Source: Pseudomonas sp. QS1027 (GTDB taxonomy: Bacteria > Pseudomonadota > Gammaproteobacteria > Pseudomonadales > Pseudomonadaceae). Taken from it: DNA of 64,000 nucleotides. Location: assembly GCF_002814235.1 (NCBI RefSeq), contig NZ_PHSU01000030.1, forward strand, positions 124,001-188,000. The letters are read 5' to 3'. The position numbers were made by a program, and so were the translations under genes. Shown here in pieces: positions 16,624 through 25,886 of this stretch. Numbering within the stretch: the first letter of the stretch is position 1; the number at the start of each line of letters is the position of its first letter. The notes beneath the pieces are model-generated. The model saw nothing but the letters and a program-made list of their open reading frames with translations, was not told where the DNA came from and did not search any database.

Positions 16624-18306
16624 TCACAACGGCGGCTCGGAATCAGGATCGAGCAGGTAAATGATCTCCGGCACATGCGGCGTCAAGACTTCAATCAGGC
16701 CGGCCCGCAGCCGACTATCGACGTCCTTGTGCAGGCGGATCTTTCCGATCGCCAACGCCATCACGAACTCCATGGCGGCTTGCGTCAGGTTGCTCTGCAG
16801 ATCCTTCATCAGCACATAGCTGCGTCCGAAGAGTGCACCGGTGATGTACAGCCGGGTGCCGGACTGCTGGGCGGTACGCAGGCGACGGCTCACGCTTTGC
16901 AGGCGAGACCCACGCTCAGCAGCAGAGGCAAGGACGATGACAGACCCGTCAAACTTCATGCTGGCATCGAATTTATCAAAGGACACTTTGTTCTCGACCG
17001 TGACGCCACAGGACGCCAGGTAAGCTATCGCCCGGTCGGCCAAGGCTTCGCTGGCCGCGTCGTCATCGTGGATGATCCAGCGGGTCGACGCGACAGCCTC
17101 CTCCAACAATACCCTATCGAACCACACCCCGAAGTCGTCGGCAGCCACCAGGTTGTCTTTATCGACGCACACTGTCCGTGGCCTCAACCCAGGCCGGTCA
17201 TGGGCGTAGCAGCTGAACAGGTTGGCCCCCATGAATGAGTAGAACTTGGATTGCAGCAAGGCTGGCGCATGATCGGTACCGATGTTCAGCGCCTTGGTTT
17301 CACTGTGCTCAGCGACGAACCGCTCACCATGGATCCGAATCAGACGGATCCCGCCGGCTTCGCCTTCCCCGAGCATTTCGAAATCGTCGGGCTGCTTCAA
17401 CGTGTGCAAGACTGAGCAGGAATTCGATGAGCGCTCAAAGGAAAGTATGGTCGCAACCCGCTTAGGCGGAGCGCTATTCACTTTGACCCACTGATGTGCT
17501 AAGCCGCACTGGGTCGATGCGGAAATGAGGCACAAGGCGGAAACTGCTTTGGGCAGAGGCCCGTCTTTGATCAAGCCTTCGTGCGAGTGGACCTGCGCCT
17601 GAGGATCATCATGGAAGCTGCTGTCCAGCTCGATGAAGTACACCGGCACGTAGCCGCTGCCCACGTCGAACAGAACGCTGTCGACAATACCTCGGAAGAA
17701 GTAGGACTTGGCTTGTTCCGACAGCTGATCCTTGATGGCCTGGTAATCGAGAACGCAGCTCAAGGCTACATTGGGGTACGGATGGTGAGTGGGGAAGACC
17801 CGCCGCACCGCCTCGTAAAAGTTCTCTTCCTGCTTGGACTTGAACAAGCGGATGGTCTTTGGCCTTCCGGGCGTCACCTCTGTCGCCCGGACAGTCATGT
17901 TTCCCCGAAGGCTCGCTGAAACCGCTTCTGGCTTGGCCTTTAGGAAAGACTGGATGATGTCCTTGGCCAGCGGGCGATGCTGATGGGTTTGGGCATAGTT
18001 GAGCAGTGCGGAGTGGTTGGTCTCTTGCATCAGCTTCAGTCGCTCATCAACGAAGCGATCCACAAAGCCCTGGCTGAAGCCATGCTGGTTCAGCTCAATG
18101 AGCAGGTTGGTGGACTCGAATTGCCTTGAGCGCTCAGCGGGCGGAAGTGGTTCAGCGAAGGAGAAGAACTCGGTCTCAAAGAAGCCGGTCATTTGAGCCA
18201 GATAGGGATCCTGCACCTTGGCCTTCTTTTTCTGGTAAAGAAGCTTGCCAATCGCCTCCCAGTCCTTCTCCGCCAACAACGTAAACCAGTGTTCTCTGTC
18301 TTCCAT
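16624..18306 (-). CDS. DUF2726 (PD-(D/E)XK-like) domain protein
   Basis: A protein of about 560 residues. Residues about 150-255 match the DUF2726 pattern: KSKQEENFYEAV (Glu160/161), GIVDSVLFDV (Asp209) and YFIELDSSFHDD (Glu226-x-Asp228). That is the E...D...ExD order of restriction-endonuclease-like folds. The C-terminal 180 residues contain a Rossmann-like unit (FDGSVIVLASAAERGSRL) that I cannot name, perhaps phosphoribosyltransferase-like. The N-terminal 130 residues are helical. A nuclease or nucleotide-binding role in defence or mobile-element biology is inferred from the fold and the island. The ATG at 18306 has GGAG about 12 nt upstream. Confidence 0.65.
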   Translation of the reverse strand: MEDREHWFTLLAEKDWEAIGKLLYQKKKAKVQDPYLAQMTGFFETEFFSFAEPLPPAERSRQFESTNLLIELNQHGFSQGFVDRFVDERLKLMQETNHSALLNYAQTHQHRPLAKDIIQSFLKAKPEAVSASLRGNMTVRATEVTPGRPKTIRLFKSKQEENFYEAVRRVFPTHHPYPNVALSCVLDYQAIKDQLSEQAKSYFFRGIVDSVLFDVGSGYVPVYFIELDSSFHDDPQAQVHSHEGLIKDGPLPKAVSALCLISASTQCGLAHQWVKVNSAPPKRVATILSFERSSNSCSVLHTLKQPDDFEMLGEGEAGGIRLIRIHGERFVAEHSETKALNIGTDHAPALLQSKFYSFMGANLFSCYAHDRPGLRPRTVCVDKDNLVAADDFGVWFDRVLLEEAVASTRWIIHDDDAASEALADRAIAYLASCGVTVENKVSFDKFDASMKFDGSVIVLASAAERGSRLQSVSRRLRTAQQSGTRLYITGALFGRSYVLMKDLQSNLTQAAMEFVMALAIGKIRLHKDVDSRLRAGLIEVLTPHVPEIIYLLDPDSEPPL

Positions 18307-18486
18307 GGCCGCGCTCCACGCCTGATGCCGAACGTCGGGTTAGGATATGGCCGGGGCCGAAGCTCATGCAACGTCGGGTGAGGTAAAGGTTTCGGATACC
18401 TGGGTGGCACACCCTAACGCTGCGCAGTAGCCCATCATAGAAAAGCGCCGGTGTCTCCATCAGCGACACAAGCAGAGCCCAAGAGC

Positions 18487-18819
18487 CTACCAGCCCTCGT
18501 CCTCCTCATCCGGCCTAGGCAAGATGAAGTACCCTCCTCCCCAATTCTTGCCAGCATAGGCAGGGTCATCATCGGGGGAAAACGAGTTCCGCACACTGAA
18601 GTAGCTGCTCCGGGTACCGGATCTCTCTCGCAATTGATTTGATAATGCCAAGACGATGTTCTCGCGCTCACGAAGATCACGAGCGCAGTTCAGGCAGTTC
18701 AACGGAGCGAGATAGCACCCTTTGCGGTTCGGTTTGACCTGGCCAGCCAGGGCTCTGACATACGGGTGGGTGTTGCCCTCGAACCAGAGCCAACAGCAAC
18801 CCCTTTCCCGCCCTCGCAC
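18487..18819 (-). pseudogene. Cys-motif protein fragment
   Basis: A frame of about 110 residues with GCYLAPLNCLNCARDLRERE, a C-x7-C-x2-C motif like those in the zinc-binding tails of some integrase-associated proteins. It begins at a GTG just after a stop and has no ribosome site, so it is probably the 3' remnant of a longer gene. Same strand as the DUF2726 gene, 180 bp upstream of it. Function unknown. Confidence 0.3.
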
Positions 18820-19475
18820 GTCTCTACTGACTCATTGCGCGTCCTCCCTGGTGCGCATGATCATTGCCGGACTGCAATCAGGAAGCCTTTTCCCGAAGCC
18901 AGGTTCCGAGGGCCTTCGCTAGTGGTGCGCATTGACTGTCTGAAGCTGGTATCTCGCCTTATTCAGCTCTGCCTCTGCATGCCGAAGCTCGTCTTTGAAC
19001 CCCGTCCATATCAGAACCTGGGTGGCAACTGCAACGTTTGCCGCAATTATTCATCCGTCCGTCGGCTGAGTTAATCAAAAAGTGTTGCGTATAAATAAGT
19101 AGCTTTGTGCAACAAAGCCAGATTTTTGCTTATCGCAACATAAATACACGGTGCTTTTCTAAAAACAAAATAAATTCAAAGAGTAATGAGGTGCACAGCC
19201 ATTCAAACATTCCTACTTTGTGAAATCATGGATTGAGACCTATGGGCCCTGAGCTTGCATAAATCGACGTAACCTCATGGTACCTAAGCCAAGCCACTAC
19301 GCTGGTATGACTGCTTGCGTCGGTTCCGCGCTCTGAACCGAGCCGCTTCACCACTACGGGCAAAAACGCCCCAGCAACATCGAGCGACGGTGTCAGCAAG
19401 CCGACAAGCGTTCGCCCGATGCTTCTCACAGGAAACGATAAACACCAAAGAGACCGTGGCGCAGTGCCGGGCGTA
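18820..19475. other. Gene-free right flank of the island
   Basis: About 650 bp with no supported gene. The segment 18920-19055 on the minus strand encodes a short hydrophobic/coiled peptide (VAVATQVLIWTGFKDELRHA) without a start codon. The stretch 19080-19200 is AT-rich and holds a perfect palindrome GCTTTGT-GCA-ACAAAGC at 19102-19118. The minus-strand reading GGCTTTGTTGCACAAAGC resembles the terminal repeat of IS5/IS903-group elements, but no transposase is present. Confidence 0.4.
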
Positions 19476-20258
19476 TCAGTCCTCCCCGAACATCGCGAGA
19501 AAGTTTGGCTGGCCGTTAGATGCGGCCAAGCCGCCGTCGACCGGTATGATTACCCCGTTGACGAAGCTGGCGTCATCACTGGCCAGAAACGCAATGACAG
19601 CCGCGACCTCGTCCGGTGATGCCTGCCGACCGGCAGGCAGACGGGCGCGAAACGCCGACATGATGGCCTCGTTCTTCTCGATATCTGCCGTCGCATCGGT
19701 GCTGGTGAGGCTGGGAGCGACGGCGTTTACCCGGACATTCCGAGCGGCGTACTCCAGGGCGAGCGACCGGGTCAGATTAGTGACCGCCCCCTTCGCTGCG
19801 TTGTACCCGCTTCCTCCCCAGTCACCACCCAGGCCGGAGGCTGACGATACATTGACGATTGAGCCCTTGGTGGCGAGCAAGTGAGGCAATGCCTCGCGGC
19901 AGCCGAAATAGACTCCGTCCAGGTCAGTGGCGATCTGTCGCCGCCAGTCCTCCGTGGAAAGCTGGGCGAATGGGCCAAAGATGGCGAAGCCGGCGTTGTT
20001 GACCAGTACGTCCAGCCGGCCGAACTTGGCGACTGTGTCGGCTATGAGCCGCTTGACGTACGTCTCGTCCGAGATGTCGCCAGGATGGAGCATCACCTTT
20101 GTCGGATCGGCTCCTTCCACTGTTTTGGCGAGCTTGTGTTCGCGGCGGCCGTTGAGCACCACCGATGCGCCCTCGGATAAGAACCGGCGGGCTGTAGCGG
20201 CCCCAATGCCCGTCCCGGCCCCTGTCACGACTACAACTTTGCCTGCGAAGCGATTCAT
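19476..20258 (-). CDS. Short-chain dehydrogenase/reductase
   Basis: A classical SDR of 260 residues: NAD(P) loop TGAGTGIG (12-19), NNAG (87-90), catalytic Ser139, Tyr152 and Lys156 (YNAAK), and the C-terminal VDGG motif. Arg38-Arg39 after the second strand (NGRR) suggests NADP(H) preference. The ATG at 20258 follows GAGGAAAACAAC. No operon partner is present and the substrate is unknown. It is the first clearly intact housekeeping-style gene right of the island. Confidence 0.85.
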   Translation of the reverse strand: MNRFAGKVVVVTGAGTGIGAATARRFLSEGASVVLNGRREHKLAKTVEGADPTKVMLHPGDISDETYVKRLIADTVAKFGRLDVLVNNAGFAIFGPFAQLSTEDWRRQIATDLDGVYFGCREALPHLLATKGSIVNVSSASGLGGDWGGSGYNAAKGAVTNLTRSLALEYAARNVRVNAVAPSLTSTDATADIEKNEAIMSAFRARLPAGRQASPDEVAAVIAFLASDDASFVNGVIIPVDGGLAASNGQPNFLAMFGED

Positions 20259-20446
20259 GTTGTTTTCCTCAGCGTAGGGTTGATGAACACGGGAGTTGAC
20301 CTTACTGCGGCCAGGCCAAACCCTGGCGCCGGTACCACCCGTGAGGAACGTCATCGAGCCACATGGATTAAAGCTCAGAAGCGTTCGAGCATGTCAGCAA
20401 TTGCTGTACGATCAGCAGCGGCCTTCAAAAACGCCAAGGACAGAAA

Positions 20447-20641
20447 ATGCGCGCTGAACGTGACGATGACGAACCAAGGGTGACCAGAAAGACTCCGGAA
20501 CGCCGCCTGGCCTACGAAATCGCGATTGGGATCATTTGGGGTGGTTTGGGACTGGCTGCGATACAAACAGTGTTTGCGTTGATTGCCTGGCAGATCTACA
20601 TCCACGACGTGAAAGTCGCGTTCGGGATCCCTGGTCACTAG
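20447..20641 (+). CDS. Small single-pass membrane protein
   Basis: A 64-residue protein with a charged N-terminus (MRAERDDDEPRVTRKTPERR) and one membrane helix (IAIGIIWGGLGLAAIQTVFA, about 26-45, extending to LIAWQIY). AAGGA 6 nt before the ATG supports translation. A 30-codon frame (20391-20483, MSAIAVRSAAAFKNAKDRKC...) overlaps its start and could be a leader peptide. Function unknown. Confidence 0.55.
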   Translation: MRAERDDDEPRVTRKTPERRLAYEIAIGIIWGGLGLAAIQTVFALIAWQIYIHDVKVAFGIPGH

Positions 20642-20670
20642 ACCACGCACAATCAACAAGGGCATGGAGC

Positions 20671-21417
20671 TCACTCCATCCCTTTGGCCTGCAATAAACT
20701 CACGGCTTTTTCTTCACCCAACGCTTTGATCAACTCAAGCGAGTCCTTTGCATGCCGAGAATCTTTAGCCATTGCTGCCGTATAGGTCGTATAGCTTTGG
20801 ATTTCGGCCGGGAGCGCTCCAACAAACTGGATGCCTGGTACAGCCAATAATTCGCTGATTTGATGAATGGCAACGCTTGCCTCACCGTCGACGAGCTTCG
20901 TACCCACCAGCCCACCCTTCACCAGGACAGCCTTTCTGGCAACCTCTTCAGAAACGCCCAGCTTATCGAATAACCCAGTCAGGTAGATGCCCGATGAGCC
21001 TCCAGACTTAGGGTCGATATAAGCAATTTTTGCCTCAGAATGCAGCATGGACTTGAAGTCGTTGACCGTGGAAATCACTGGCTTCGGAGCGTTCAACGGG
21101 ACGGCCACACCGATACCGACCTTCGCGACGTTCTTCGCAGTCCCCTTGTCCAAACTCCCGGCGGCCTCGAACTTGCTGACCAGCGAATCCGTAAGAATCG
21201 CCACATCAAACTTCTCCCCTGACTCAATCCTTTTGTTCAGTTCCCCAGCAGTACCGTTAGATATGTTCAGGGCAATATGTTTCGAAGCCTCAAGCTCCGG
21301 CGCGATAGCCAATAAAACCGGCTTGAATGCTCCCGTGGTCAACACCTTGATTTCAGCGGCTTGCGCACCGTTGAAAGCTGTCAGCAAAAAAACAGCGACT
21401 GCAAGTTTCGACTTCAT
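20671..21417 (-). CDS. ModA-like periplasmic substrate-binding protein
   Basis: A 248-residue extracellular solute-binding protein of the molybdate-binding type (SBP_bac_11). It has a signal peptide (MKSKLAVAVFLLTAFNGAQA) and typical segments IKVLTTGAFKPVL, DVAILTDSLVSKF, KIAYIDPKSGGSSGIYL. There are no ModB/ModC genes next to it, so it either shares a distant permease or senses an anion or organic acid. The substrate is not inferable; many such orphan proteins in Pseudomonas do not bind molybdate. Confidence 0.8.
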   Translation of the reverse strand: MKSKLAVAVFLLTAFNGAQAAEIKVLTTGAFKPVLLAIAPELEASKHIALNISNGTAGELNKRIESGEKFDVAILTDSLVSKFEAAGSLDKGTAKNVAKVGIGVAVPLNAPKPVISTVNDFKSMLHSEAKIAYIDPKSGGSSGIYLTGLFDKLGVSEEVARKAVLVKGGLVGTKLVDGEASVAIHQISELLAVPGIQFVGALPAEIQSYTTYTAAMAKDSRHAKDSLELIKALGEEKAVSLLQAKGME

Positions 21418-21627
21418 AACCCCACCTAAAGATCACGCTAGAACCCCGGGAACATCGCCCTCTGGTGAGGACAACACTGAGGCCGGATGAGACTAGCCCT
21501 GGGTCAAGCGCATTTCAACCAATCCCATACTCTTGATCAGCCGCCAGAAAAATACACACGGCCTGATGGAATAAGCCTCTCCGCCAAGCGTCCTTCATGC
21601 CTACGGGCTCAATTCGCCGCTTGCGGT

Positions 21628-22425
21628 TCAGCCACCGTTGCCGGCGATGGTGATGTAGTCGGTATAGAGCTGCGGCGCCCCGGAGAAAGACGCCAGTTCA
21701 CGCCACTCGTCGTACATACGCTCGCTCTCCTGATGCTCGCGTACGAACGTCAGGGCCTTTTCCGTCGAAACGTCCAGCTCGGGGTGGAAGGAGTTCAGGG
21801 ACTCCAGGCTTTCGATTTCCAGCATCACGGCGTATTGGTCGAGGCGACTGCCGCCCTGCCCCTTGAGCATATGAAACTTCCAGCCCGGGTAGTCTTCCAC
21901 GCGGTGAATATTGCCGGTGATGAACGCCTCGAAGGTTTCCGGCGCCACGCCGGAACGCAGGGCCAGATTGTGGATACCTACCACGCGGGCCACCGTTTTC
22001 TGACCCGCAACGACCTGGTAGTTAGGGCCCTCCGGCAGTGAGCTGTTGGTGTTCTCGGCCACCGTTGAATAGTACGAAAAGATGGTTGGCAGCTCGGCGA
22101 AGGTTGAGAAGGTTTTCCACTCGGCAATCAGAGCCTGTGCCCGCGGATGTTCTCGCCAGAAATCCCGCGCCCGGGCGGTCTGATCGCCGTTGCGGTCAAT
22201 GTACTGGGCGTACTCTTCCGCGCTGGGTGCCTCATGCAACATCAGATACTGGTTTTCCCTTTCACCGCGCAGCCCTTTCAATAAGGTCCAGTGCCAGCCC
22301 GGATAAGCCGGGATCCCGACACCCTGTTCGCGCACGAAACTTTCGAAATGTTCAGCCGTCACGCCTTTTTTCAGATTGAGGCCAATGTAGTGCAGGCTGA
22401 AAACCGGACCGGATAATTGACTCAT
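21628..22425 (-). CDS. Two-domain dimeric alpha/beta-barrel-like protein A
   Basis: A 265-residue protein made of two similar halves: VFSLHYIGLNLKKGVTAEHF (from about residue 9) and VVGIHNLALRSGVAPETF (from about 148). Each half continues with 'YPGW.w.lLKG..G.r..QY..m.E' and ends with 'EW...a.FsgaPq.YtDY'. This resembles the EthD/ABM-type ferredoxin-like barrel, which often serves as small oxygenase, cyclase or heme-handling protein in natural product pathways; assignment is by pattern only. ATG at 22425 after GGAG. It is the last gene of the five-gene operon, 45 bp after the exporter gene, and a close paralog of the gene at 23631-24434. Confidence 0.6.
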   Translation of the reverse strand: MSQLSGPVFSLHYIGLNLKKGVTAEHFESFVREQGVGIPAYPGWHWTLLKGLRGERENQYLMLHEAPSAEEYAQYIDRNGDQTARARDFWREHPRAQALIAEWKTFSTFAELPTIFSYYSTVAENTNSSLPEGPNYQVVAGQKTVARVVGIHNLALRSGVAPETFEAFITGNIHRVEDYPGWKFHMLKGQGGSRLDQYAVMLEIESLESLNSFHPELDVSTEKALTFVREHQESERMYDEWRELASFSGAPQLYTDYITIAGNGG

Positions 22426-22470
22426 AAAAACTCCATTGATTAACAACGTCAGGACAGCCCCGTCAGTCCC

Positions 22471-23634
22471 TCAACGCGCAATGCGTCGGGCACTGGAACA
22501 GACCAGCAGCATGATCACCACACCCGCACTGAAAGCCGTGGTCAGACTGGAATGGTGGGCAACAAACCCGATAAGCGCCGGGCCGCTCAACAAGCCCGTG
22601 TAGCCGATAAGGGTCACGGCCGAAAGCGCGAAGCTCGACGGCACATCCGGCTGGTTGCCGGCAGCGGTGAACAGAATCGGGATGATATTGGACAGGCCAA
22701 TGCCCGCCAGGATGAACCCGACAAGGGCGACGCCAGGGAGATCGACCGAGACGATCAGCAGCAACCCGACTGCCGCGCACGAGCCGCCCATTATCAGCAT
22801 GCGTTGCCGACCAACCGCGTTGACCAGGCGATCGCCGTACAACCGGCCCAGCGCGACGGCGATGGCATAAAGGGTGTAGCCAAAACCGGCATGGCTTTTC
22901 TCCATGCCGCGCTCCGTGTGAAGGAAGACGGCTGACCAGTCCAGCATCGCGCCCTCGATCAGGAAGATGAAAAAGCACAGCACGGCAATGAATAGAATCC
23001 CCGGATGTGAGAGCGCCTGGAACGTGCCGCCAGACTCGCCGGTTTCCTGTGGCTGCTTTGCAAGCAGGTGACCGGAAGACATCGTCACGACAAGCGCGAT
23101 CAGCAGCACGATCAGGAAAATCGCCTGCAGAGGCATGAGCCCCGCCCACAGCAACAGGCTGACGCCCCCTGCCCCTGCTACGCAGCCGATGCTGTAAAAA
23201 CCATGAAACCCGGACATCCTCGCCTGCCCGCTGTCACGTTCGACAATCACCGCCTGGGCATTCATCGACACGTCCAACAGGCCGTTCACCGCGCCAAAAA
23301 CCAGCAATGCGCCGCCAATCTCCAGGGCAGAGGTGGCGTACATCATGAACGGCATGATCAAACAGAAGACCGCTGCGCAGGCAAGGATCAGCGTCCGACA
23401 GCCGAACCTGGCGATGGCTCGCCCGGCAAAGGGCATCACCAGCATAGAGCCCGCGGCAATACAAAACAGCAGCAGGCCCAGTGTGCCGTCATCAATATCG
23501 AGCCGGGCTTTGACAAACGGAATCAGCGGCGCCCATGAGGCCATTCCCAGCCCGGCAATAAAAAAGATGCTGCGCGTGGCGTGCTGTTGGCGAAGATTCT
23601 CGCCGCCCTGCGAGAGGGATACATTTGTACTCAC
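22471..23634 (-). CDS. MFS transporter, probable product exporter
   Basis: A 387-residue MFS protein with about twelve membrane helices and the N-half loop-2/3 motif (GRAIARFGCRTLIL). The start is the GTG at 23634, which overlaps the preceding stop as GTGA; this indicates translational coupling. It sits between the two paralogous alpha/beta-barrel genes. In this context I infer export of, or self-protection from, the compound made by the glycosyltransferase and radical SAM enzyme. Similarity to sugar/fucose-type MFS members (Mdr-less FucP-like) cannot be judged here. Confidence 0.85.
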   Translation of the reverse strand: MSTNVSLSQGGENLRQQHATRSIFFIAGLGMASWAPLIPFVKARLDIDDGTLGLLLFCIAAGSMLVMPFAGRAIARFGCRTLILACAAVFCLIMPFMMYATSALEIGGALLVFGAVNGLLDVSMNAQAVIVERDSGQARMSGFHGFYSIGCVAGAGGVSLLLWAGLMPLQAIFLIVLLIALVVTMSSGHLLAKQPQETGESGGTFQALSHPGILFIAVLCFFIFLIEGAMLDWSAVFLHTERGMEKSHAGFGYTLYAIAVALGRLYGDRLVNAVGRQRMLIMGGSCAAVGLLLIVSVDLPGVALVGFILAGIGLSNIIPILFTAAGNQPDVPSSFALSAVTLIGYTGLLSGPALIGFVAHHSSLTTAFSAGVVIMLLVCSSARRIAR

Positions 23635-24434
23635 AGGCTTTGCGCCACTGACAGATAGTCGGTGTAGATCTGTGGCGAGCCGGAAAACGAGGCCAGTTGC
23701 TTCCACTCTTCGTACATCTGCTTGGTATCCCGGTGTGCCCGGGCAAATTTCGCCGCTTCATCCGTGGCAATATCCGGCTCCGGATAAAACACATCGAGGG
23801 CCTTCAGGCTCGCTATCTCCATCAGCACCACGTACTGGTCCAGACGGTTACCCCGCTCGCCTTTGAGCAAGCGGAATTTCCAGTCAGGATAGTCCTCGAT
23901 ACGGTGGTGGTTTTGCGCAATGAACGTCTCGAAGGTCTGCGCCTGGACGTCCGGGCGCAGCGCGAGATTGTGGATGCCGATCACCCGCGCGACAGGCTCC
24001 TCCCCCGCCCGCTCCTGGTAACGTGGGCCATGGGGCACGGTGCTTTTGGTGTTTTCCGCCAGCAGTCGATAATCGGTGTAAAGGGTCGGCAGTTCGCTGA
24101 AGGTGCCGTAACGTTTCCACTCGCCGAGAATATCCAAGGCTTCGGGATGTTCGCGCCAGAACTGACGGGCCAGTTCGGTTTTATTGCCATCCGCGGCCAC
24201 GTAGCGGTCGCGCTCCGCCGAGCTGTCGATCTCAAACAGCATCAGGTACTGCCCTGCCCGCTCGCCGCGCAAGCCACGCAACAAGGTCCAGCTCCAGCCC
24301 GGATAGCTGGGAATCTGCACGCCCTTCTGACGCACAAAGCTTTCAAACTGTTCTGGCGTCACGCCGGCTTCAGTATCGATAGCGATGTAGTACAGGCTGA
24401 AGACCGGCGCGGATGAGGTGTTTGGCTGTTGCAT
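23631..24434 (-). CDS. Two-domain dimeric alpha/beta-barrel-like protein B
   Basis: A 267-residue paralog of protein A: halves begin VFSLYYIAIDTEAGVTPEQF and VIGIHNLALRPDVQAQTF, with the same 'YPgW...LL.G.RG.R..QY...' core. The two proteins are roughly half identical by eye, so a tandem duplication preceded or flanked insertion of the exporter gene. ATG at 24434 follows GGAGGGCATCAG. Starts 12 bp after the radical SAM stop and overlaps the exporter start. Role unknown; enzyme or binding partner in the pathway is inferred. Confidence 0.6.
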   Translation of the reverse strand: MQQPNTSSAPVFSLYYIAIDTEAGVTPEQFESFVRQKGVQIPSYPGWSWTLLRGLRGERAGQYLMLFEIDSSAERDRYVAADGNKTELARQFWREHPEALDILGEWKRYGTFSELPTLYTDYRLLAENTKSTVPHGPRYQERAGEEPVARVIGIHNLALRPDVQAQTFETFIAQNHHRIEDYPDWKFRLLKGERGNRLDQYVVLMEIASLKALDVFYPEPDIATDEAAKFARAHRDTKQMYEEWKQLASFSGSPQIYTDYLSVAQSL

Positions 24435-24446
24435 CTGATGCCCTCC

Positions 24447-25886
24447 TCAGGCCTGCGGCGTCACGAACTGGGTATTGATGACGGCTTCGACCAACGTCAC
24501 GCCATTGGGCGTCAGGCTGACGAGATCGCCATCGACGCGAATCAGTGCCTTGTCGACCAGGGTTTTGAGCGTGCGGCTGATAATCGGATTGTCGTAAAAG
24601 CTTCTGCCTTCGAAGCGCAGCTTGAAGACCTGGTCGTTCACCGGGATCAGCGTGGAAAGAGCCATCTTGAAAGCATTCACTTCGCGCTGGAGCGGCGAGA
24701 AACCCCGGCTTTCATCAATCGGCAAACGGCCTTCATCAAGCGCTTGCTTGTACTTGTTGTAGCCGGTGATGTTGATGGCTTCAGAGCCCGTGCATTTCGA
24801 GCTGCCACCGAGGCCGATTGCCACTTCCGGGTACTGTTTATCGAGATCGGTGATAAGCCCTTTCCATTTCTCCGGCTGCCGATGGTTCTGGTGGAAGTAC
24901 ATGGTCGGGTGCTCGCGATAACCGGCTGACAGGTGCTGCTCCACCAGCTCGCGCATCTGATACTGCTTGCCAAGGCCCGGGAAGGTCATGTCGTTGACGC
25001 TGATCAGCCCTTTTCTCTGCCAATGGCTTTCTTTCTCCCCGGACACCCCCGTGCGGGTCTTCATGAACTCTTCCATGTGCAGCTTGCTGATGACCACATG
25101 GGAAAGCTCGAGCTCGAGGGACTTCTCCATGTCGTATTTCACATCATCCACGCTCTGGCCGAGCATGCCGTAGATAAGGTCGACGCTGACCCAGTCCAGA
25201 CCGATTTCACGGGCGTGATGGATGGTTTCCACGCACTCATCAGCGGAGTGCATGCGTCCGCAGGCCGAAATGATGCGGTCATTGAAGGACTGGGTGCCGA
25301 AGCTGATCTTGCTGAAACCCAGCTCCTTCAAGAGCGACAGATAGGGTTTGTTCAGGGTGCCCGGCTCGCCCTCAAAGCGCAGGGTGGAAGCCGAGAAGTT
25401 GAAATGGCTCCGGTAGAACGCCATCAGACGACGCAGTTCCGCCTCTGGCAGCAGCGACGGCGTACCGCCGAAGATGTTGAATTCGCCCACTTCCGCCTGA
25501 GCCAGGCCAGGGACTTTCTGAAGCCACATCGTGGCCTCTTTGATGTTGTAATCCACCAGATCCCGGAACACCTGCTGCGACGAGGCGGCCTTGGGGTTCA
25601 AGATAACCGTCGGGTACTGGCAGAAATGGCAACGGTAGCGGCAGGTGGGAATATAGGCCCACAGGTGGATCTGCTTGGCCTGTTTGATGTCGCGATCCAT
25701 GTCGGCGAAAAAAGAGGACAGCGGATAGTCGGGGATATCGCCGGGGAAAACATGGCAGCCGAACGGGTCGTTGAACACGTACTCCAGAAAGGCGCTGTTA
25801 TCGGGACGCGAGAGAAACTCGTAGACCCGCGGTGTTGGATAGTTCGGGTCGATATCGTTCAGTGAGCCCAGAGCTTCGCCATTCAT
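24447..25886 (-). CDS. HemN-like radical SAM enzyme
   Basis: A 479-residue radical SAM protein. The cluster motif is CRYRCHFC (Cys82, Cys86, Cys89), followed by FGGTPSLLP (GGTP, SAM amino group) and a C-terminal HemN-type domain. HemN relatives include coproporphyrinogen dehydrogenases, HutW/ChuW heme enzymes and class C methylases or cyclopropanases of natural product pathways. No heme genes are nearby; with a glycosyltransferase and an exporter in the operon I favour modification of a glycosylated or small-molecule product. The start is the ATG at 25886, which shares a base with the preceding stop (TGATG), with GGAGGGG upstream. Confidence 0.8.
   Translation of the reverse strand: MNGEALGSLNDIDPNYPTPRVYEFLSRPDNSAFLEYVFNDPFGCHVFPGDIPDYPLSSFFADMDRDIKQAKQIHLWAYIPTCRYRCHFCQYPTVILNPKAASSQQVFRDLVDYNIKEATMWLQKVPGLAQAEVGEFNIFGGTPSLLPEAELRRLMAFYRSHFNFSASTLRFEGEPGTLNKPYLSLLKELGFSKISFGTQSFNDRIISACGRMHSADECVETIHHAREIGLDWVSVDLIYGMLGQSVDDVKYDMEKSLELELSHVVISKLHMEEFMKTRTGVSGEKESHWQRKGLISVNDMTFPGLGKQYQMRELVEQHLSAGYREHPTMYFHQNHRQPEKWKGLITDLDKQYPEVAIGLGGSSKCTGSEAINITGYNKYKQALDEGRLPIDESRGFSPLQREVNAFKMALSTLIPVNDQVFKLRFEGRSFYDNPIISRTLKTLVDKALIRVDGDLVSLTPNGVTLVEAVINTQFVTPQA

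Noticed and set aside
18920..19055. Small membrane/coiled-coil peptide on the minus strand.
   Set aside because: The frame has no usable start codon after the preceding stop, so coding is not supported.
24933..25865. 310-codon plus-strand frame opposite the radical SAM gene.
   Set aside because: No recognisable domain, and the opposite strand carries the CxxxCxxC enzyme.
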